The notes: a model not told the origin generated them from the letters alone. 64,000 nucleotides of DNA from an uncultured Prevotellaceae bacterium (GCA_900318775.1 ONLY01000005.1:1-64000); one strand, 5' to 3'; counted from the first letter of the stretch, positions 27,178 to 37,382 are shown. Made by a program: numbers and translations.

Positions 27178-28614
27178 TCATGCCAATCTTTTCAGTAGCT
27201 CAAGAAGCACTCTCCAAATGTCTTCGATAGTGGATAGTTCCACGCGTTCACTGGTGGAGTGTGGTTCTACGATGCGTGGCCCTATGCTGGCAATTTGTAT
27301 GCCGGGATAGTGTTGGACGAAGAATCCTGCCTCCAGCACGAAATGCATGGCAACCATGCGTGGACGCCAACCTAGCACATCTTGGAAAGTGTCTGAAGTC
27401 AGTTGAAGGAACGCGGACTGCTGATTCTCTTGCCATGCGGGAGCGGACATGACTGTTTCGCTCTTGGCATCGCAAGAGGCAAATGCCTCAGCAATGGCGT
27501 GGCTTAGCTTTTTCATTTCGTTGTCAATAAAGCTGCGGGTGTGGGTGGATACGACGATGCAATCCTTTTCCGTCTGGATACGTCCGATGTTATTCGAGGT
27601 TTCCACAGTTCCTGTCATGGTTTCGCTCATTTTCACCACGCCTTGCGGAATCTTCTTCAAACTGTTCAGTAGGGTATCGATGGTTTTGTGTTCAATGACT
27701 GTATCTTGCTTGTCGGATGGACTGATGGTACAATGTATGCCTGGGTCGCTGTTACCGAACTGGTTATTCAGCCACTTGTTCATCATTTGCTCTTGCTTTT
27801 TCATGAAGTCAGCATCGGCCGATGGAAGGCAGATGATGATTTCTGCAGAAGAAGCAATTGAGGCGTTCGCTTCACCAATATTGACCGAGGTAATGTCAAA
27901 GTCATGCTCCTGCCGGATTGCATTCAGCAGAACCTGAGTGGCCGTGACTGTACTGCAATGGTTTTTATTGATGTCCACTCCCGAATGACCGCCCAGTCCG
28001 CCGCTAAAACGGATGTGGTACCAGTTTCCGTCCTTTGGCGCAGCTTGACGTTCTATGGGGATGCGGTGGAACTGCAGGCAGGCTCCTGCCGCGCCTGTGG
28101 TGATGGTGTCGTAATCTTCAGAATCAAGGTTGATTACTTTGCGCCCTTTCAAAAAGTCCTTGCTTAGCTGCGCTGCCCCCGACATGCCATCTTCTTCGTT
28201 TGTGGTCGTAATGACTTCTAGCGGTCTGTGTATGATGTCCGCGCTTTCCAGTACGGCTAAAGCCATTGAAAGCCCTATGCCATTGTCTGCTCCTAATGAT
28301 GTACCGTGCGCTTTCATCCATCCGTTCTCTACATAGGCGTCAATGGAATCGTTAAGCGGGTCGTTCATGCCCACACACACCATGTCCATGTGGTTTAGCA
28401 GTACAACAGGCTCCGTCCCTTCATGCCCGGGGGTGGCTGGTTTTCTGATGACGACACAATTCTCTGCATCGCGTTCATACGCAAGATTCAGCCGCTCGGC
28501 AAACTGGCAAAGATAGTCGGCAACATGCTCCTCATGGTGCGATGGACGAGGAATCTGGTTCAGCTCCTTGAAGATCTGAAACACACGTTCAGTGGTAGGA
28601 ATCTGTTTCTTCAT
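27178..28614 (-). CDS. pepD: Aminoacyl-histidine dipeptidase (M20 family)
   Basis: 478 residues starting MKKQIPTTERVFQIFKELNQ, close to the 485 of E. coli PepD. Metal and catalytic motifs are LLNHMDMVCVG (His, Asp), GTSLGADNGIGL, TTNEEDGMSGA (Glu pair) and the lid-domain FSGGLGGHSGVDI. It cleaves Xaa-His dipeptides such as carnosine in the cytoplasm. The start at 28614 avoids overlap with the upstream porin gene, 58 bases away on the same strand. Peptide nitrogen use fits the surrounding nitrogen genes. Confidence 0.93.
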   Translation of the reverse strand: MKKQIPTTERVFQIFKELNQIPRPSHHEEHVADYLCQFAERLNLAYERDAENCVVIRKPATPGHEGTEPVVLLNHMDMVCVGMNDPLNDSIDAYVENGWMKAHGTSLGADNGIGLSMALAVLESADIIHRPLEVITTTNEEDGMSGAAQLSKDFLKGRKVINLDSEDYDTITTGAAGACLQFHRIPIERQAAPKDGNWYHIRFSGGLGGHSGVDINKNHCSTVTATQVLLNAIRQEHDFDITSVNIGEANASIASSAEIIICLPSADADFMKKQEQMMNKWLNNQFGNSDPGIHCTISPSDKQDTVIEHKTIDTLLNSLKKIPQGVVKMSETMTGTVETSNNIGRIQTEKDCIVVSTHTRSFIDNEMKKLSHAIAEAFASCDAKSETVMSAPAWQENQQSAFLQLTSDTFQDVLGWRPRMVAMHFVLEAGFFVQHYPGIQIASIGPRIVEPHSTSERVELSTIEDIWRVLLELLKRLA

Positions 28615-28672
28615 TAGTGATATTGTTGAAGTGGGTAAGCCGTGGCAGGAATGTCCTTTATCATTGATTGCA

Positions 28673-29806
28673 TTAGAAGCGGAAGTCAAGCTGCATGTCC
28701 ACGAAATTGTGGCTATGCTTGTCCGGGTTGACAATGGTACGGTCGTTTACGCGTGCATATTCTATATTCAACTGCAAGTTTTTATTGAAGAAATAATTTG
28801 CTCCAACTTCGTACATTGTTTTAGCGTGATTCCACTCCTTGTTGTCTCGGTACGTCTGGTAGCGGGCCTTGGCTTGGAGTTTGTTTTTGATGACAGGGAC
28901 GATGCCCAAAACGTACCAGCCATCAGCCTTGTCGCCTTTCGAGTAGTCAATGGTAGTGCTTCCTACCTTGTCTGCTCCCCATCCTTGGCTATGCAGATAT
29001 TCGGCACGGAAGGTGTACTCGTTTTGGCTGTATTCTGCAGAGAGGGCATAGCGATTCTTTTCGATGCTGATGGTTTGGCCAGTCTTTGGGTCTGTCATTC
29101 CACCACGGCTACCTGTCCATCCGAAGGCGCCGATGCGCAACCCTTTGATGGGCATTACCCACAAACCGCCAATGACGTCTTTGTGGTTATCTTTCTCTTT
29201 TGTGTTGATGCCTTCACCGTTATAGACTCCCACTTGGTAGTGCAGCAGGTTGCGGCCTTTGGCGTTGGGCAGGAGGTCGCCTTGTATCTGCAGGCCCATG
29301 TCACGGCCTCCGCTTGATTTTTCGCCAGTTCGGTCACCAAAGCCTGACAGGGCATTGATGGCGTTGGCGTAGGAATACCATCCTTGAGTGATAGGGCTCA
29401 TAGGGTTCTCGAACGTGAAGGCGCGCTTGAATTGACCTACTTTGACACGAAACTCCTTGTGCTTCGTCCATTCTGTATAGAGGTCTACGAGCTGTACAGT
29501 TGGTTCTCCGGCCCCTTTGGCGTTAGTGCCTTGTATTTGAACTCGCCAATCAAAATCATTAATCTTGCCATCCAAAATGAAGCGTGCTAAACGCAGGTTA
29601 AACGCGTTGTCATGGTCCTTTACAGCTACACGCTCTTTTGTCCTATCCTCTCTTGTGACGGTCTCGTTACTGTATTTGTCCGATGCTTGATACTGCAGCA
29701 TGCCGTAGCCGCTGAATTTGATGTTGTCGTACCATTTCGTCGATTTCTCCTGTGCATTGACGGTCAATGTCATAGCGATGAAAGCTATTGTCAATAATTT
29801 TTTCAT
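28673..29806 (-). CDS. Outer membrane porin, phosphate-selective porin O/P-like
   Basis: 377 residues. The signal peptide is MKKLLTIAFIAMTLTVNAQ. The mature protein is a run of amphipathic beta strands with aromatic ends and ends in FVDMQLDFRF, whose terminal Phe is the usual outer membrane insertion signal. Blocks such as KFSGYGMLQYQ, RLARFILDGKINDFDWRVQI and KVGQFKRAFTFENPMSP are typical of the OprO/OprP-like family in Bacteroidetes. The transported solute is not known. It is the first gene of an operon with pepD. A lone TAACTTTG box on the minus strand (29990-29983) may be its promoter. Confidence 0.85.
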   Translation of the reverse strand: MKKLLTIAFIAMTLTVNAQEKSTKWYDNIKFSGYGMLQYQASDKYSNETVTREDRTKERVAVKDHDNAFNLRLARFILDGKINDFDWRVQIQGTNAKGAGEPTVQLVDLYTEWTKHKEFRVKVGQFKRAFTFENPMSPITQGWYSYANAINALSGFGDRTGEKSSGGRDMGLQIQGDLLPNAKGRNLLHYQVGVYNGEGINTKEKDNHKDVIGGLWVMPIKGLRIGAFGWTGSRGGMTDPKTGQTISIEKNRYALSAEYSQNEYTFRAEYLHSQGWGADKVGSTTIDYSKGDKADGWYVLGIVPVIKNKLQAKARYQTYRDNKEWNHAKTMYEVGANYFFNKNLQLNIEYARVNDRTIVNPDKHSHNFVDMQLDFRF

Positions 29807-29982
29807 GATGATTTGTGTATTGTTTTTGCTTGTATCTCGTTTCATTCATCAATAAGCATTGTGGCCAAGCGCGATGAATCCCATTATCGGTAAAGTGGGT
29901 TGTGGAGTGGTGATGGGCATGGCTATGGCGGTCATCTCTTTTGAAACTGTTGAAGTATTTCCCAAGACGCATAATTGACGGA

Positions 29983-29990
29983 CAAAGTTA
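29983..29990 (-). promoter_or_regulatory. Promoter -7 box before the porin gene
   Basis: TAACTTTG on the minus strand. No good TTTG element sits 19-21 bp upstream, so the call is weak. Leader would be about 170 bases. Otherwise the 29807-30197 spacer holds only the hairpin at 30084-30124. Confidence 0.4.
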
Positions 29991-30083
29991 TATTATTTTG
30001 AGCAATAATCATCACTTTGGGGGACAAAATGTACTCGCGCAGTTGCAATCAGTAGAGCAATCAGCAGAAATTGTAGAAGCAAG

Positions 30084-30124
30084 CCCCCTCTCTTGCAAGC
30101 CTTGTGTGCTTACAGAAGAGGGGG
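30084..30124 (-). terminator. Hairpin after gltD
   Basis: CCCCCTCT 30084-30091 pairs with AGAGGGGG 30117-30124, 73 bases past the gltD stop. There is no T tract on the minus strand, so it may rather protect the mRNA end. Confidence 0.45.
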
Positions 30125-30197
30125 TGAAGTTGGTTATTGAACGTTTGGGCTGAGCAGTTTATGTGTACTATAATCTTTCTGCTCTCGACCTTATGCC

Positions 30198-31565
30198 TTA
30201 ATTCTGCAGATACGCATGAACGCGGTCAGCTATTTGTTTGCCACTGGCGATGGCGCGGACCACAAGACTGGCGCCATTGGCCGCATCGCCGCAGACAAAC
30301 ACATTCTCAGGGTATTCTGGATGCTCGGGCTTGAGGAATCCCATGGCGAGGAGCACCAGCTCTGCTTTGATCACCTCGGGTTCGCCGGCTTCCACCATGA
30401 TAGGACGTCCTCCTTCAGGGTTTGGCTTCCAGTCAATAGGCTGTACACGCACACCTGTGACGTGCCCTTTCTCGCCTAAGAATTCAAGTGTGTTGATGTT
30501 CCATCTGCGGGTGCAGCCCTCCTCGTGTGAAGAGGTTGTTTTGAGAATGACAGGCCAGTTGGGCCACGGCGTGTTCGGGTTGTGTCCCACTGGCGGCTTT
30601 GGCATGATTTCAATCTGTGTTACACTCTTAGCTCCTTGGCGGTGGGCCGTTCCGATGCAGTCGGAGCCCGTGTCGCCACCGCCAATGACAAGCACATTCT
30701 TGCCTTTAGCTGTCACACGCTCTTCTTTCGTGAACTCCATGCCTGCTAGCACTCTGTTCTGCTGTCCCAGTAGTTCTAGGGCGAGGTGGACACCTTTCAG
30801 ATCACGTCCGGGAGCTTTCATGTCACGGGCGGTAGGTGTGCCGGTGGCCACAACGATGGCATCGAAAGGTTTTCCTCCTTCGGATAGCTCTTTCAGTTTG
30901 TCCAGGTGTGTCGGGTCGAGTTCTACTCCATATACAAACTTCACGCCTTCCTGCTCCATCACTTCGATGCGTCGGTCTATAATCTGTTTGTTCAATTTGA
31001 AGTTTGGAATGCCGTAGCGAAGTAGTCCACCTGCTGCCTCGTTCTTCTCAAATACGGTTACTTCATAGCCCATGTAGTTGAGAGAATTGGCAGCAGAGAG
31101 TCCTGCAGGTCCACTGCCGATGACAGCCACCTTCTTCCCGTTCCTTTCTGGGCGCTCAATAGTGACATATCCTTCCAAATAAGCCCTTTCTGCGATGGCG
31201 CACTCATTTTCTCGATTGGTCACGGCATCGCCAGTTGTAAGGTAGAGTACGCAGGCTTTCTCGCAGAGAGCGGGGCAGATGCGTCCGGTGAATTCGGGAA
31301 AGGGATTGGTTTTCTTTAGAATCTTGTATGCTGTTTCCCATTCTCCGCGGTATAGAGCATCGTTCCATTCAGGATCTTTGTTGCCTAGAGGACATGCCCA
31401 GTGGCAGAAGGGCACACCGCAGTCCATGCAGCGGCTTGCCTGCTCCTGTCGGTCACGCGTATTCAGTGTCTGTTCCACCTCGCCAAAGTCATGAATGCGG
31501 TCGTGTACGGGGCGGTATCCAGCCTCTTTGCGAGGCACGGTTAGGAATGCTTTTGGATTTCCCAT
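30198..31565 (-). CDS. gltD: Glutamate synthase small subunit
   Basis: 455 residues. The N-terminal iron-sulfur part has SRCMDCGVPFCHWACPLGN and a second Cys group CPALCEKACVL. FAD binding is VAVIGSGPAGLSAAN and NADPH binding VLVIGGGDTGSDCIG, and the C-terminal FAD block is VFVCGDAANGASLVV. It feeds electrons from NADPH to GltB. The start is ATG 31565 (MGNPKAFLTVPRKEAGYRP); a longer reading would cross the heptamer array and gltB. It is the last gene of dapF-dapL-gltB-gltD. Confidence 0.96.
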   Translation of the reverse strand: MGNPKAFLTVPRKEAGYRPVHDRIHDFGEVEQTLNTRDRQEQASRCMDCGVPFCHWACPLGNKDPEWNDALYRGEWETAYKILKKTNPFPEFTGRICPALCEKACVLYLTTGDAVTNRENECAIAERAYLEGYVTIERPERNGKKVAVIGSGPAGLSAANSLNYMGYEVTVFEKNEAAGGLLRYGIPNFKLNKQIIDRRIEVMEQEGVKFVYGVELDPTHLDKLKELSEGGKPFDAIVVATGTPTARDMKAPGRDLKGVHLALELLGQQNRVLAGMEFTKEERVTAKGKNVLVIGGGDTGSDCIGTAHRQGAKSVTQIEIMPKPPVGHNPNTPWPNWPVILKTTSSHEEGCTRRWNINTLEFLGEKGHVTGVRVQPIDWKPNPEGGRPIMVEAGEPEVIKAELVLLAMGFLKPEHPEYPENVFVCGDAANGASLVVRAIASGKQIADRVHAYLQN

Positions 31566-31572
31566 GATTGCA

Positions 31573-31607
31573 ATTGATAATTGATAATTGATAATTGACA
31601 ATTGATA
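31573..31607. repeat. Heptamer tandem repeat (ATTGATA)n between gltB and gltD
   Basis: Five consecutive 7-bp units, four ATTGATA and one ATTGACA. It fills the 43-base gap between the gltB stop and gltD start. The related unit GTTGACA is repeated inside hypD at 61693-61724; both fit RTTGAYA. Confidence 0.9.
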
Positions 31608-31608
31608 A

Positions 31609-34600
31609 TTAATAGTCACGCTGCATGTCGGCAATCTTCTGCTGCAGTTTAGCCATCTGCTCCTCCTGCAAGACACGCTTGTACTCGATAGGCACCACTT
31701 GGATGAAGTCCTCAATGTAGTGATTCCAGTCGTCGAGCATTCGTCCAGCGAGGGCGCTACCTGTATGGAGGTAGTGTTGGCGGATGAGTTCAAGAAGTTC
31801 CTTGCGGCTCACTGTGTCCTCTACGAGGCTAAGTTCCACCATGTCCATATTGCAGAAGTAATCGAACGTGTGTTCTTTGTCGTATACATAGGCCACACCA
31901 CCGCTCATACCTGCAGCGAAGTTTCTTCCTGTCTTGCCGAGTACTACTACGCGTCCTCCTGTCATATACTCGCAACAGTGGTCGCCAGCGCCTTCCACTA
32001 CAGCGATTGCACCGGAATTGCGCACAGCAAAACGTTCACCTACACGGCCATTCACGTACAGCTCTCCGCTGGTGGCGCCATACAGGCCTGTGTTGCCTGC
32101 GATAATATTGTCCTCGGCTACAAAGTCTGCACTTCTACGCACAGGTGGCAGAATGCTGATGCGTCCTCCAGAGAGTCCTTTTCCAAAGTAGTCGTTGGCC
32201 TCGCCCTCCAGGCGGATATCCAATCCTTTTACGGCAAAGGCGCCAAACGATTGGCCTGCAGAGCCTTTGAACTTTAGACAAATGCTTCCGTCCGGCAATC
32301 CTGCCTCGCCATATTTCTTGGCGATGACACCTGACAGCATGGTTCCCACGGCACGGTCCGTATTCTTGATTGCGTAATCAAGTGTCACTTCCTCTTGGTT
32401 ATCTATAGCTTTTTGTGCAGCAACGATGATATCTTCATCTTTGACGCCTGTAACCTTGGTGAACTGTCCGCGGTCCCAATAGAGAGCTTTGTCTGTATTG
32501 GGCTTATGGAGCAATCTGCCGAAGTCTATGGTCTTCTGCTTGTCTGTGGCGTGATCTGTTTTCACCTCAATCAATTCTGTGTGGCCAATGATGTCTTTCA
32601 GTCCATGTACTCCTATTTCTGCAAGGTACTCGCGTACTTGCTGGGCAATAAATGTAAAGAAGTTGACTACATATTCAGCCTTTCCACGGAACCGCTCTCT
32701 CAGCCGCTCATCCTGTGTTGCCACGCCGACAGGGCAGGTGTTTGTGTTGCACTTGCGCATCATCACGCATCCCAATACAATGAGTGGCAATGTGCCAAAA
32801 GAGAACTCGTCTGCCCCCAGCATCGCCATCAGTACCACGTCTTTTGATGTCTTCAGTTGTCCGTCAGTCTGCAGGCGCACTTGGTTTCGCAATCCATTCA
32901 GCACCAGCGTCTGCTGAGTCTCGGCCAAACCTATTTCAGGGCTGATGCCCGCAAAGCGCATGCTACTGGCAGGGCTGGCGCCTGTACCACCTTCGGCTCC
33001 GCTGATGACAATGAGGTCGGCTTTTGCCTTCGCTACACCAGCAGCAATGGTGCCCACACCACTTTCTGCCACCAGCTTTACGCTTACGGCAGCAGTAGGA
33101 TTGATGTTCTTCAGGTCGAAGATGAGCTGTGCTAAGTCCTCAATACTGTAGATGTCGTGGTGAGGTGGGGGCGAGATGAGGCTGATGCCAGGGATGGCGT
33201 TACGTGTCTTGGCAATAATCTTGTTCACCTTAAAGCCGGGCAGCTGACCGCCTTCGCCAGGCTTTGCTCCCTGTGCCACCTTAATCTGTATTTCCTCTGC
33301 ATTTACTAGATACTCTGCTGTCACGCCAAATCGTCCACTGGCAATCTGTTTCGTCTTGCTGCTGAGCGACACACCGTCCACGTCCGAGTGATAACGGGCG
33401 TTGTCCTCGCCGCCTTCACCTGTGTTGCTGCGTGCGCCCAACTTATTCATTGCTAGAGCCAACGCCTCATGTGCTTCAATGCTCAGTGCTCCAAAACTCA
33501 TGGCACCCGTCACAAAGTGCTTCACAATGCTCTCTACAGGTTCCACCTCATCGATAGGAGTTGGAGTTGTTGCTTTCTTCCATCCGAAGAAGTCACGGAT
33601 GAAGATAGGCTTTTCTTTCTCGTCAACCAGTTTCTCCCACTCTTGGAACTTCTTGTAAGACCCCAGCCTTGTGGCTATCTGAAGGTTGGCAATTGTATCA
33701 GGATTCCAAGCATGAAGAATGCCGTCCTTGCGGTAAGAGAACTGTCCGTTGTTGGGCAGGAACTCGTTGATTTCGGCTGGCCTGAATGCCTCTTCGTGCA
33801 GACGGATAGCATCGTGTGCAATATCCTTCAGTCCGATGCCGCCGATAGTGCTTACCTCCGTTCCGAAGTATCTCCTCAGCAAGTCTTCGCCCAGTCCGAT
33901 GCTCTCGAATATCTTTGCTCCACGGTAAGAGCGTATGGTTGAGATACCCATCTTGGACATGATTTTCTTCAATCCTTTGTCCACCGCCTTGATGTAGTGT
34001 GCTTCAGCTGTGGCGTAGTCCTCCTGGATTTTATGCTTCTTCACCAAATCATCCAGCACAGCAAAAGTCATGTAAGGGCAAATGGCGCTCGCTCCATATC
34101 CCAAGAGCAGTGCCGCATGCATCACCTCGCGAATCTCGCCACTCTCTACAATCAGCGCCGTCTGCACGCGCTTCTGCACGCTGATGAGGTAATGATGCAC
34201 CGCGCTCACAGCCAACAGGCTTGGGATGGCGGCACGCTTTTCGTCAATGTCTCTATCTGACAGGATGATGTAGTTCACTCCCTCATCCACGCTTGCCTCA
34301 GCCTCCTTGCAGAGGTTTTCAATAGCCTGACGCAGTCCGCTCGCCCCTTTGTCAATATCGAAAAGCATTGGCAGTTTCTTCGTATTGAAGCCCTTATAGC
34401 GGATGTTGCACAGAATGTCCAACTGTGCGTTTGTCAGCACAGGCTGTGGCAACCGCACCATCTTACAGTTCGATGCGTCTGGCGTCAAGATGTTGGTACC
34501 CACCGCACCGATGTACTCTGTCAGACTCATCACCAGTTCCTCTCGTATAGGGTCAATGGCCGGGTTCGTCACCTGTGCAAATTGCTGACGGAAGTAGTTG

Positions 34601-36093
34601 AAGAACACCTGTGGACGGTCGCTGATGACAGCCAGTGGCGTGTCGTTGCCCATCGCGGCTACAGGTTCTTGTCCTGCCGTTGCCATCGGCACCACCGTCT
34701 TGTCTATGTCCTCTTGTCCAAAACCGAAGTTGATAAGCTTTCGTTCATAGTTCTCCACTGCGTTCTCTACGTGGCGTCCGCTCTTCAGCTTCTCCAGCTG
34801 GATGCGGTTCGTAGAGAGCCATTCGCGATATGGGTGTGCTTTCGCAAGCTTCTCCTTGATTTCGCCATCATAATAGATCTTACCCTCCTGTGTGTCGATG
34901 AGAAGAATCTTGCCGGGTTGCAGACGGCCCTTGCTTACCACGTCACTTGCTTCGAAATCCATCACGCCTACCTCTGATGCAACCACCATCATGCCTTGTT
35001 TAGTGATCGTGTAGCGGCTGGGTCTCAGACCGTTTCTGTCCAGCATGCCGCCCGCAAAGCGACCGTCGCTGAACAATAGAGCTGCGGGGCCGTCCCATGG
35101 CTCCATCAGGATGGAGTGATATTCGTAGAACGCCTTCAGGTCTTCGCTGATAGGGTTCTTGTCGTTGAAGCTCTCAGGTACTAGAATTGCCATTGCCTGT
35201 GGCAGACTCAATCCGCTCATCATTAAGAACTCGAACACGTTGTCGAGGCTGGCTGAGTCGCTCATGCCTTCTTGCACGATAGGGCGGATGTCCTTAATGT
35301 CACCCAGTGCCTCGCTGCTCAGCACGCTTTCGCGCGCCTTCATCCATCCTCTGTTGCCACGGATTGTGTTGATTTCTCCGTTGTGCGCCAGCAGTCGGAA
35401 AGGCTGTGCCAATTTCCATTTCGGGAACGTGTTGGTAGAGAAGCGTGAGTGCACTAATGCCAAACCGCTTGTGAAATAAGGGCTTGACAGGTCGGGAAAG
35501 TATCTTCTTAACTGTCCGCTCGTCAGCATGCCTTTATAAATGATGCTCTTGCTGCTGAGCGAGCAAATATAGAAATCCTCGTCAGCGACTCGGTTCTCAA
35601 TCCTCTTTCTTACCTTATATAATAAGCGTTCAAACACATCCGCCTGTCCTTCGCTCACACCAGTCACAAAAATTTGCTTGATGTCTGGCTCCACTTCCCG
35701 TGCTCCCACACCCAGCACCTCTGGGCATGTCGGTACTGTCCTCATGTGCATCAGTGTGAGTCCTTCGCGCTCAATTTCTTCAATCATCACGCTCAAGATG
35801 CTCTCTTGAGCTTTGCTGTCTTTGGGTAAGAACACTAATCCCGTTCCATACCGTCCCTTTTCCGGTACAGGGATGCCCTGCAGCAGAATGAACTCATGCG
35901 GAATCTGTACCATGATGCCAGCGCCGTCGCCTGTTTTATCACGCGTCTCGGCTCCTCGGTGCTCCATATTTTCCAGTACCTTCAGCGCATTATCCACCAA
36001 TTCATGGCTCTTTCCACCATGAATGTTCACTACCATGCCGACACCACAGGCGTCGTGCTCGTAGGCTTCATTGTATAACCCTTGCTGTTCCAT
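31609..36093 (-). CDS. gltB: Glutamate synthase large subunit
   Basis: 1494 residues, full length. After a 15-residue propeptide (MEQQGLYNEAYEHDA) comes the nucleophile Cys16 of the class II amidotransferase domain (CGVGMVVNIHGGKSH). The central and FMN-binding synthase domains follow (GAEGGTGASPASSMRFAG, PGEGGQLPGFKVNKIIAKTR). The 3Fe-4S Cys cluster CVMMRKCNTNTCPVGVATQ is next, then the C-terminal beta-helix (GVAYVYDKEHTFDYF). It turns glutamine and 2-oxoglutarate into two glutamates together with GltD. It starts 18 bases after dapL in the same operon. Confidence 0.97.
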   Translation of the reverse strand: MEQQGLYNEAYEHDACGVGMVVNIHGGKSHELVDNALKVLENMEHRGAETRDKTGDGAGIMVQIPHEFILLQGIPVPEKGRYGTGLVFLPKDSKAQESILSVMIEEIEREGLTLMHMRTVPTCPEVLGVGAREVEPDIKQIFVTGVSEGQADVFERLLYKVRKRIENRVADEDFYICSLSSKSIIYKGMLTSGQLRRYFPDLSSPYFTSGLALVHSRFSTNTFPKWKLAQPFRLLAHNGEINTIRGNRGWMKARESVLSSEALGDIKDIRPIVQEGMSDSASLDNVFEFLMMSGLSLPQAMAILVPESFNDKNPISEDLKAFYEYHSILMEPWDGPAALLFSDGRFAGGMLDRNGLRPSRYTITKQGMMVVASEVGVMDFEASDVVSKGRLQPGKILLIDTQEGKIYYDGEIKEKLAKAHPYREWLSTNRIQLEKLKSGRHVENAVENYERKLINFGFGQEDIDKTVVPMATAGQEPVAAMGNDTPLAVISDRPQVFFNYFRQQFAQVTNPAIDPIREELVMSLTEYIGAVGTNILTPDASNCKMVRLPQPVLTNAQLDILCNIRYKGFNTKKLPMLFDIDKGASGLRQAIENLCKEAEASVDEGVNYIILSDRDIDEKRAAIPSLLAVSAVHHYLISVQKRVQTALIVESGEIREVMHAALLLGYGASAICPYMTFAVLDDLVKKHKIQEDYATAEAHYIKAVDKGLKKIMSKMGISTIRSYRGAKIFESIGLGEDLLRRYFGTEVSTIGGIGLKDIAHDAIRLHEEAFRPAEINEFLPNNGQFSYRKDGILHAWNPDTIANLQIATRLGSYKKFQEWEKLVDEKEKPIFIRDFFGWKKATTPTPIDEVEPVESIVKHFVTGAMSFGALSIEAHEALALAMNKLGARSNTGEGGEDNARYHSDVDGVSLSSKTKQIASGRFGVTAEYLVNAEEIQIKVAQGAKPGEGGQLPGFKVNKIIAKTRNAIPGISLISPPPHHDIYSIEDLAQLIFDLKNINPTAAVSVKLVAESGVGTIAAGVAKAKADLIVISGAEGGTGASPASSMRFAGISPEIGLAETQQTLVLNGLRNQVRLQTDGQLKTSKDVVLMAMLGADEFSFGTLPLIVLGCVMMRKCNTNTCPVGVATQDERLRERFRGKAEYVVNFFTFIAQQVREYLAEIGVHGLKDIIGHTELIEVKTDHATDKQKTIDFGRLLHKPNTDKALYWDRGQFTKVTGVKDEDIIVAAQKAIDNQEEVTLDYAIKNTDRAVGTMLSGVIAKKYGEAGLPDGSICLKFKGSAGQSFGAFAVKGLDIRLEGEANDYFGKGLSGGRISILPPVRRSADFVAEDNIIAGNTGLYGATSGELYVNGRVGERFAVRNSGAIAVVEGAGDHCCEYMTGGRVVVLGKTGRNFAAGMSGGVAYVYDKEHTFDYFCNMDMVELSLVEDTVSRKELLELIRQHYLHTGSALAGRMLDDWNHYIEDFIQVVPIEYKRVLQEEQMAKLQQKIADMQRDY

Positions 36094-36111
36094 GTTGTTA
36101 TCCTTTGATGT

Positions 36112-37356
36112 TCAGTTTTCTTTGTGCTTGGCTAATTTCTCAATTCTTTTCAAAGCCTCGGCGGTGGCTTCGTGCTGACCAAATGCGGTCAAGCGTACAT
36201 ATCCCTCGCCTGCAGGACCAAAGCCTACTCCTGGAGTGCATACCACTTGTGCTTTGTGCAGCATCGTGTCAAAGAACTCCCATGAGGTAGTTCCCTTCGG
36301 TGTGTGTACCCACAGGTAGGGGGCGTCTGTGCCACCATACACTTCGAAGCCCATATTGGTCAGCGCTTCACGCATTTGCCGGGCATTCTCCATATAGTAG
36401 TTGATGGTAGCCTGTATCTGCTTCTTGCCTTCGGGCGTGTAGATAGCTTCTGCTGCACGTTGGCTAAGATAGCTCGTTCCATTGAATTTAGTTGATTGGC
36501 GGCGGTTCCAAAGTGGATTCAATGTGATGCGGTCGCCCTTTTCCGTTTTGGCAGCTACACCGCGTGGCACTACCGTGTAACCACATCGCACGCCTGTAAA
36601 TCCTGCTGTCTTTGAGAAACTGTGAAACTCCACTGCCACTCGTTGTGCCCCCTCAATCTCATAGATGCTGTGGGGGATGTCATCGTTTTGGATATATGCC
36701 TCATAAGCAGCGTCGTAAAGAATCAGCGCATCATGCTCCAAGGCGTATTGTACCCACTTCTGCAATTCTTTCCGTGTGAGGGTTGTGCCAGTTGGGTTGT
36801 TAGGGTAGCATAAGTAGATGACATCTACTTCCTCTGCTGGCAATTCTGGCGCAAAGCCGTTCTCAGCGCTGCATGGCAGATAGACTACATTAGACCAATG
36901 CCCGTTGCTGCCCAACACGCCTGTGCGGCCTCCCATCACATTGGAATCAATATATACAGGATAGATGGGGTCGGTCACGGCTATGCGTACATCCTTAGCA
37001 AGCAACTCTTGGAAGTTGCCGGTGTCGCTTTTAGCGCCGTCGTTCACGAAAATCTCGTCTTCGCTCAGATTGATGCCTCTGGCTATAAAGTCGTTCTCCA
37101 CGATGGCTTTGCGCAGGAAGTCGTATCCGCGTTCAGGGCCGTAACCTCGAAATGTTGCTCCGCTTGCCAATTCGTCCGCAGCCTTGTGCAGGGCTTCTAC
37201 CACAGCAGGAGCCAAAGGCTGGGTTACATCGCCAATGCCCAAACTGATGACATTTGCATCAGGATGCTCATCCTTAAATGTTTTCACCTTTTGTGCTATC
37301 TCTGAAAAGAGATATGCACCAGGTAGTTTCAGAAAATCTTCGTTGATATGTGCCAT
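36112..37356 (-). CDS. dapL: LL-diaminopimelate aminotransferase
   Basis: 414 residues, class I/II PLP fold. Family blocks are NVISLGIGDVTQPLAPAVVE, FRGYGPERGYDFLR, CYPNNPTGTTL, YDAAYEAYI and the PLP lysine in FHSFSKTAGFTGVRCGY. It converts tetrahydrodipicolinate directly to LL-diaminopimelate with glutamate as donor, bypassing DapC/D/E. The next step is DapF, encoded 26 bases upstream. Linking this glutamate user to GOGAT in one operon makes metabolic sense. Confidence 0.96.
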   Translation of the reverse strand: MAHINEDFLKLPGAYLFSEIAQKVKTFKDEHPDANVISLGIGDVTQPLAPAVVEALHKAADELASGATFRGYGPERGYDFLRKAIVENDFIARGINLSEDEIFVNDGAKSDTGNFQELLAKDVRIAVTDPIYPVYIDSNVMGGRTGVLGSNGHWSNVVYLPCSAENGFAPELPAEEVDVIYLCYPNNPTGTTLTRKELQKWVQYALEHDALILYDAAYEAYIQNDDIPHSIYEIEGAQRVAVEFHSFSKTAGFTGVRCGYTVVPRGVAAKTEKGDRITLNPLWNRRQSTKFNGTSYLSQRAAEAIYTPEGKKQIQATINYYMENARQMREALTNMGFEVYGGTDAPYLWVHTPKGTTSWEFFDTMLHKAQVVCTPGVGFGPAGEGYVRLTAFGQHEATAEALKRIEKLAKHKEN

Positions 37357-37382
37357 ATCATTTACTAATTACAATTGTCTTT

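Noticed and set aside
28615-28734. Longer N-terminus for pepD
   Set aside because: The extra 40 residues overlap the end of the porin gene and do not resemble PepD; the ATG at 28614 gives the family start.
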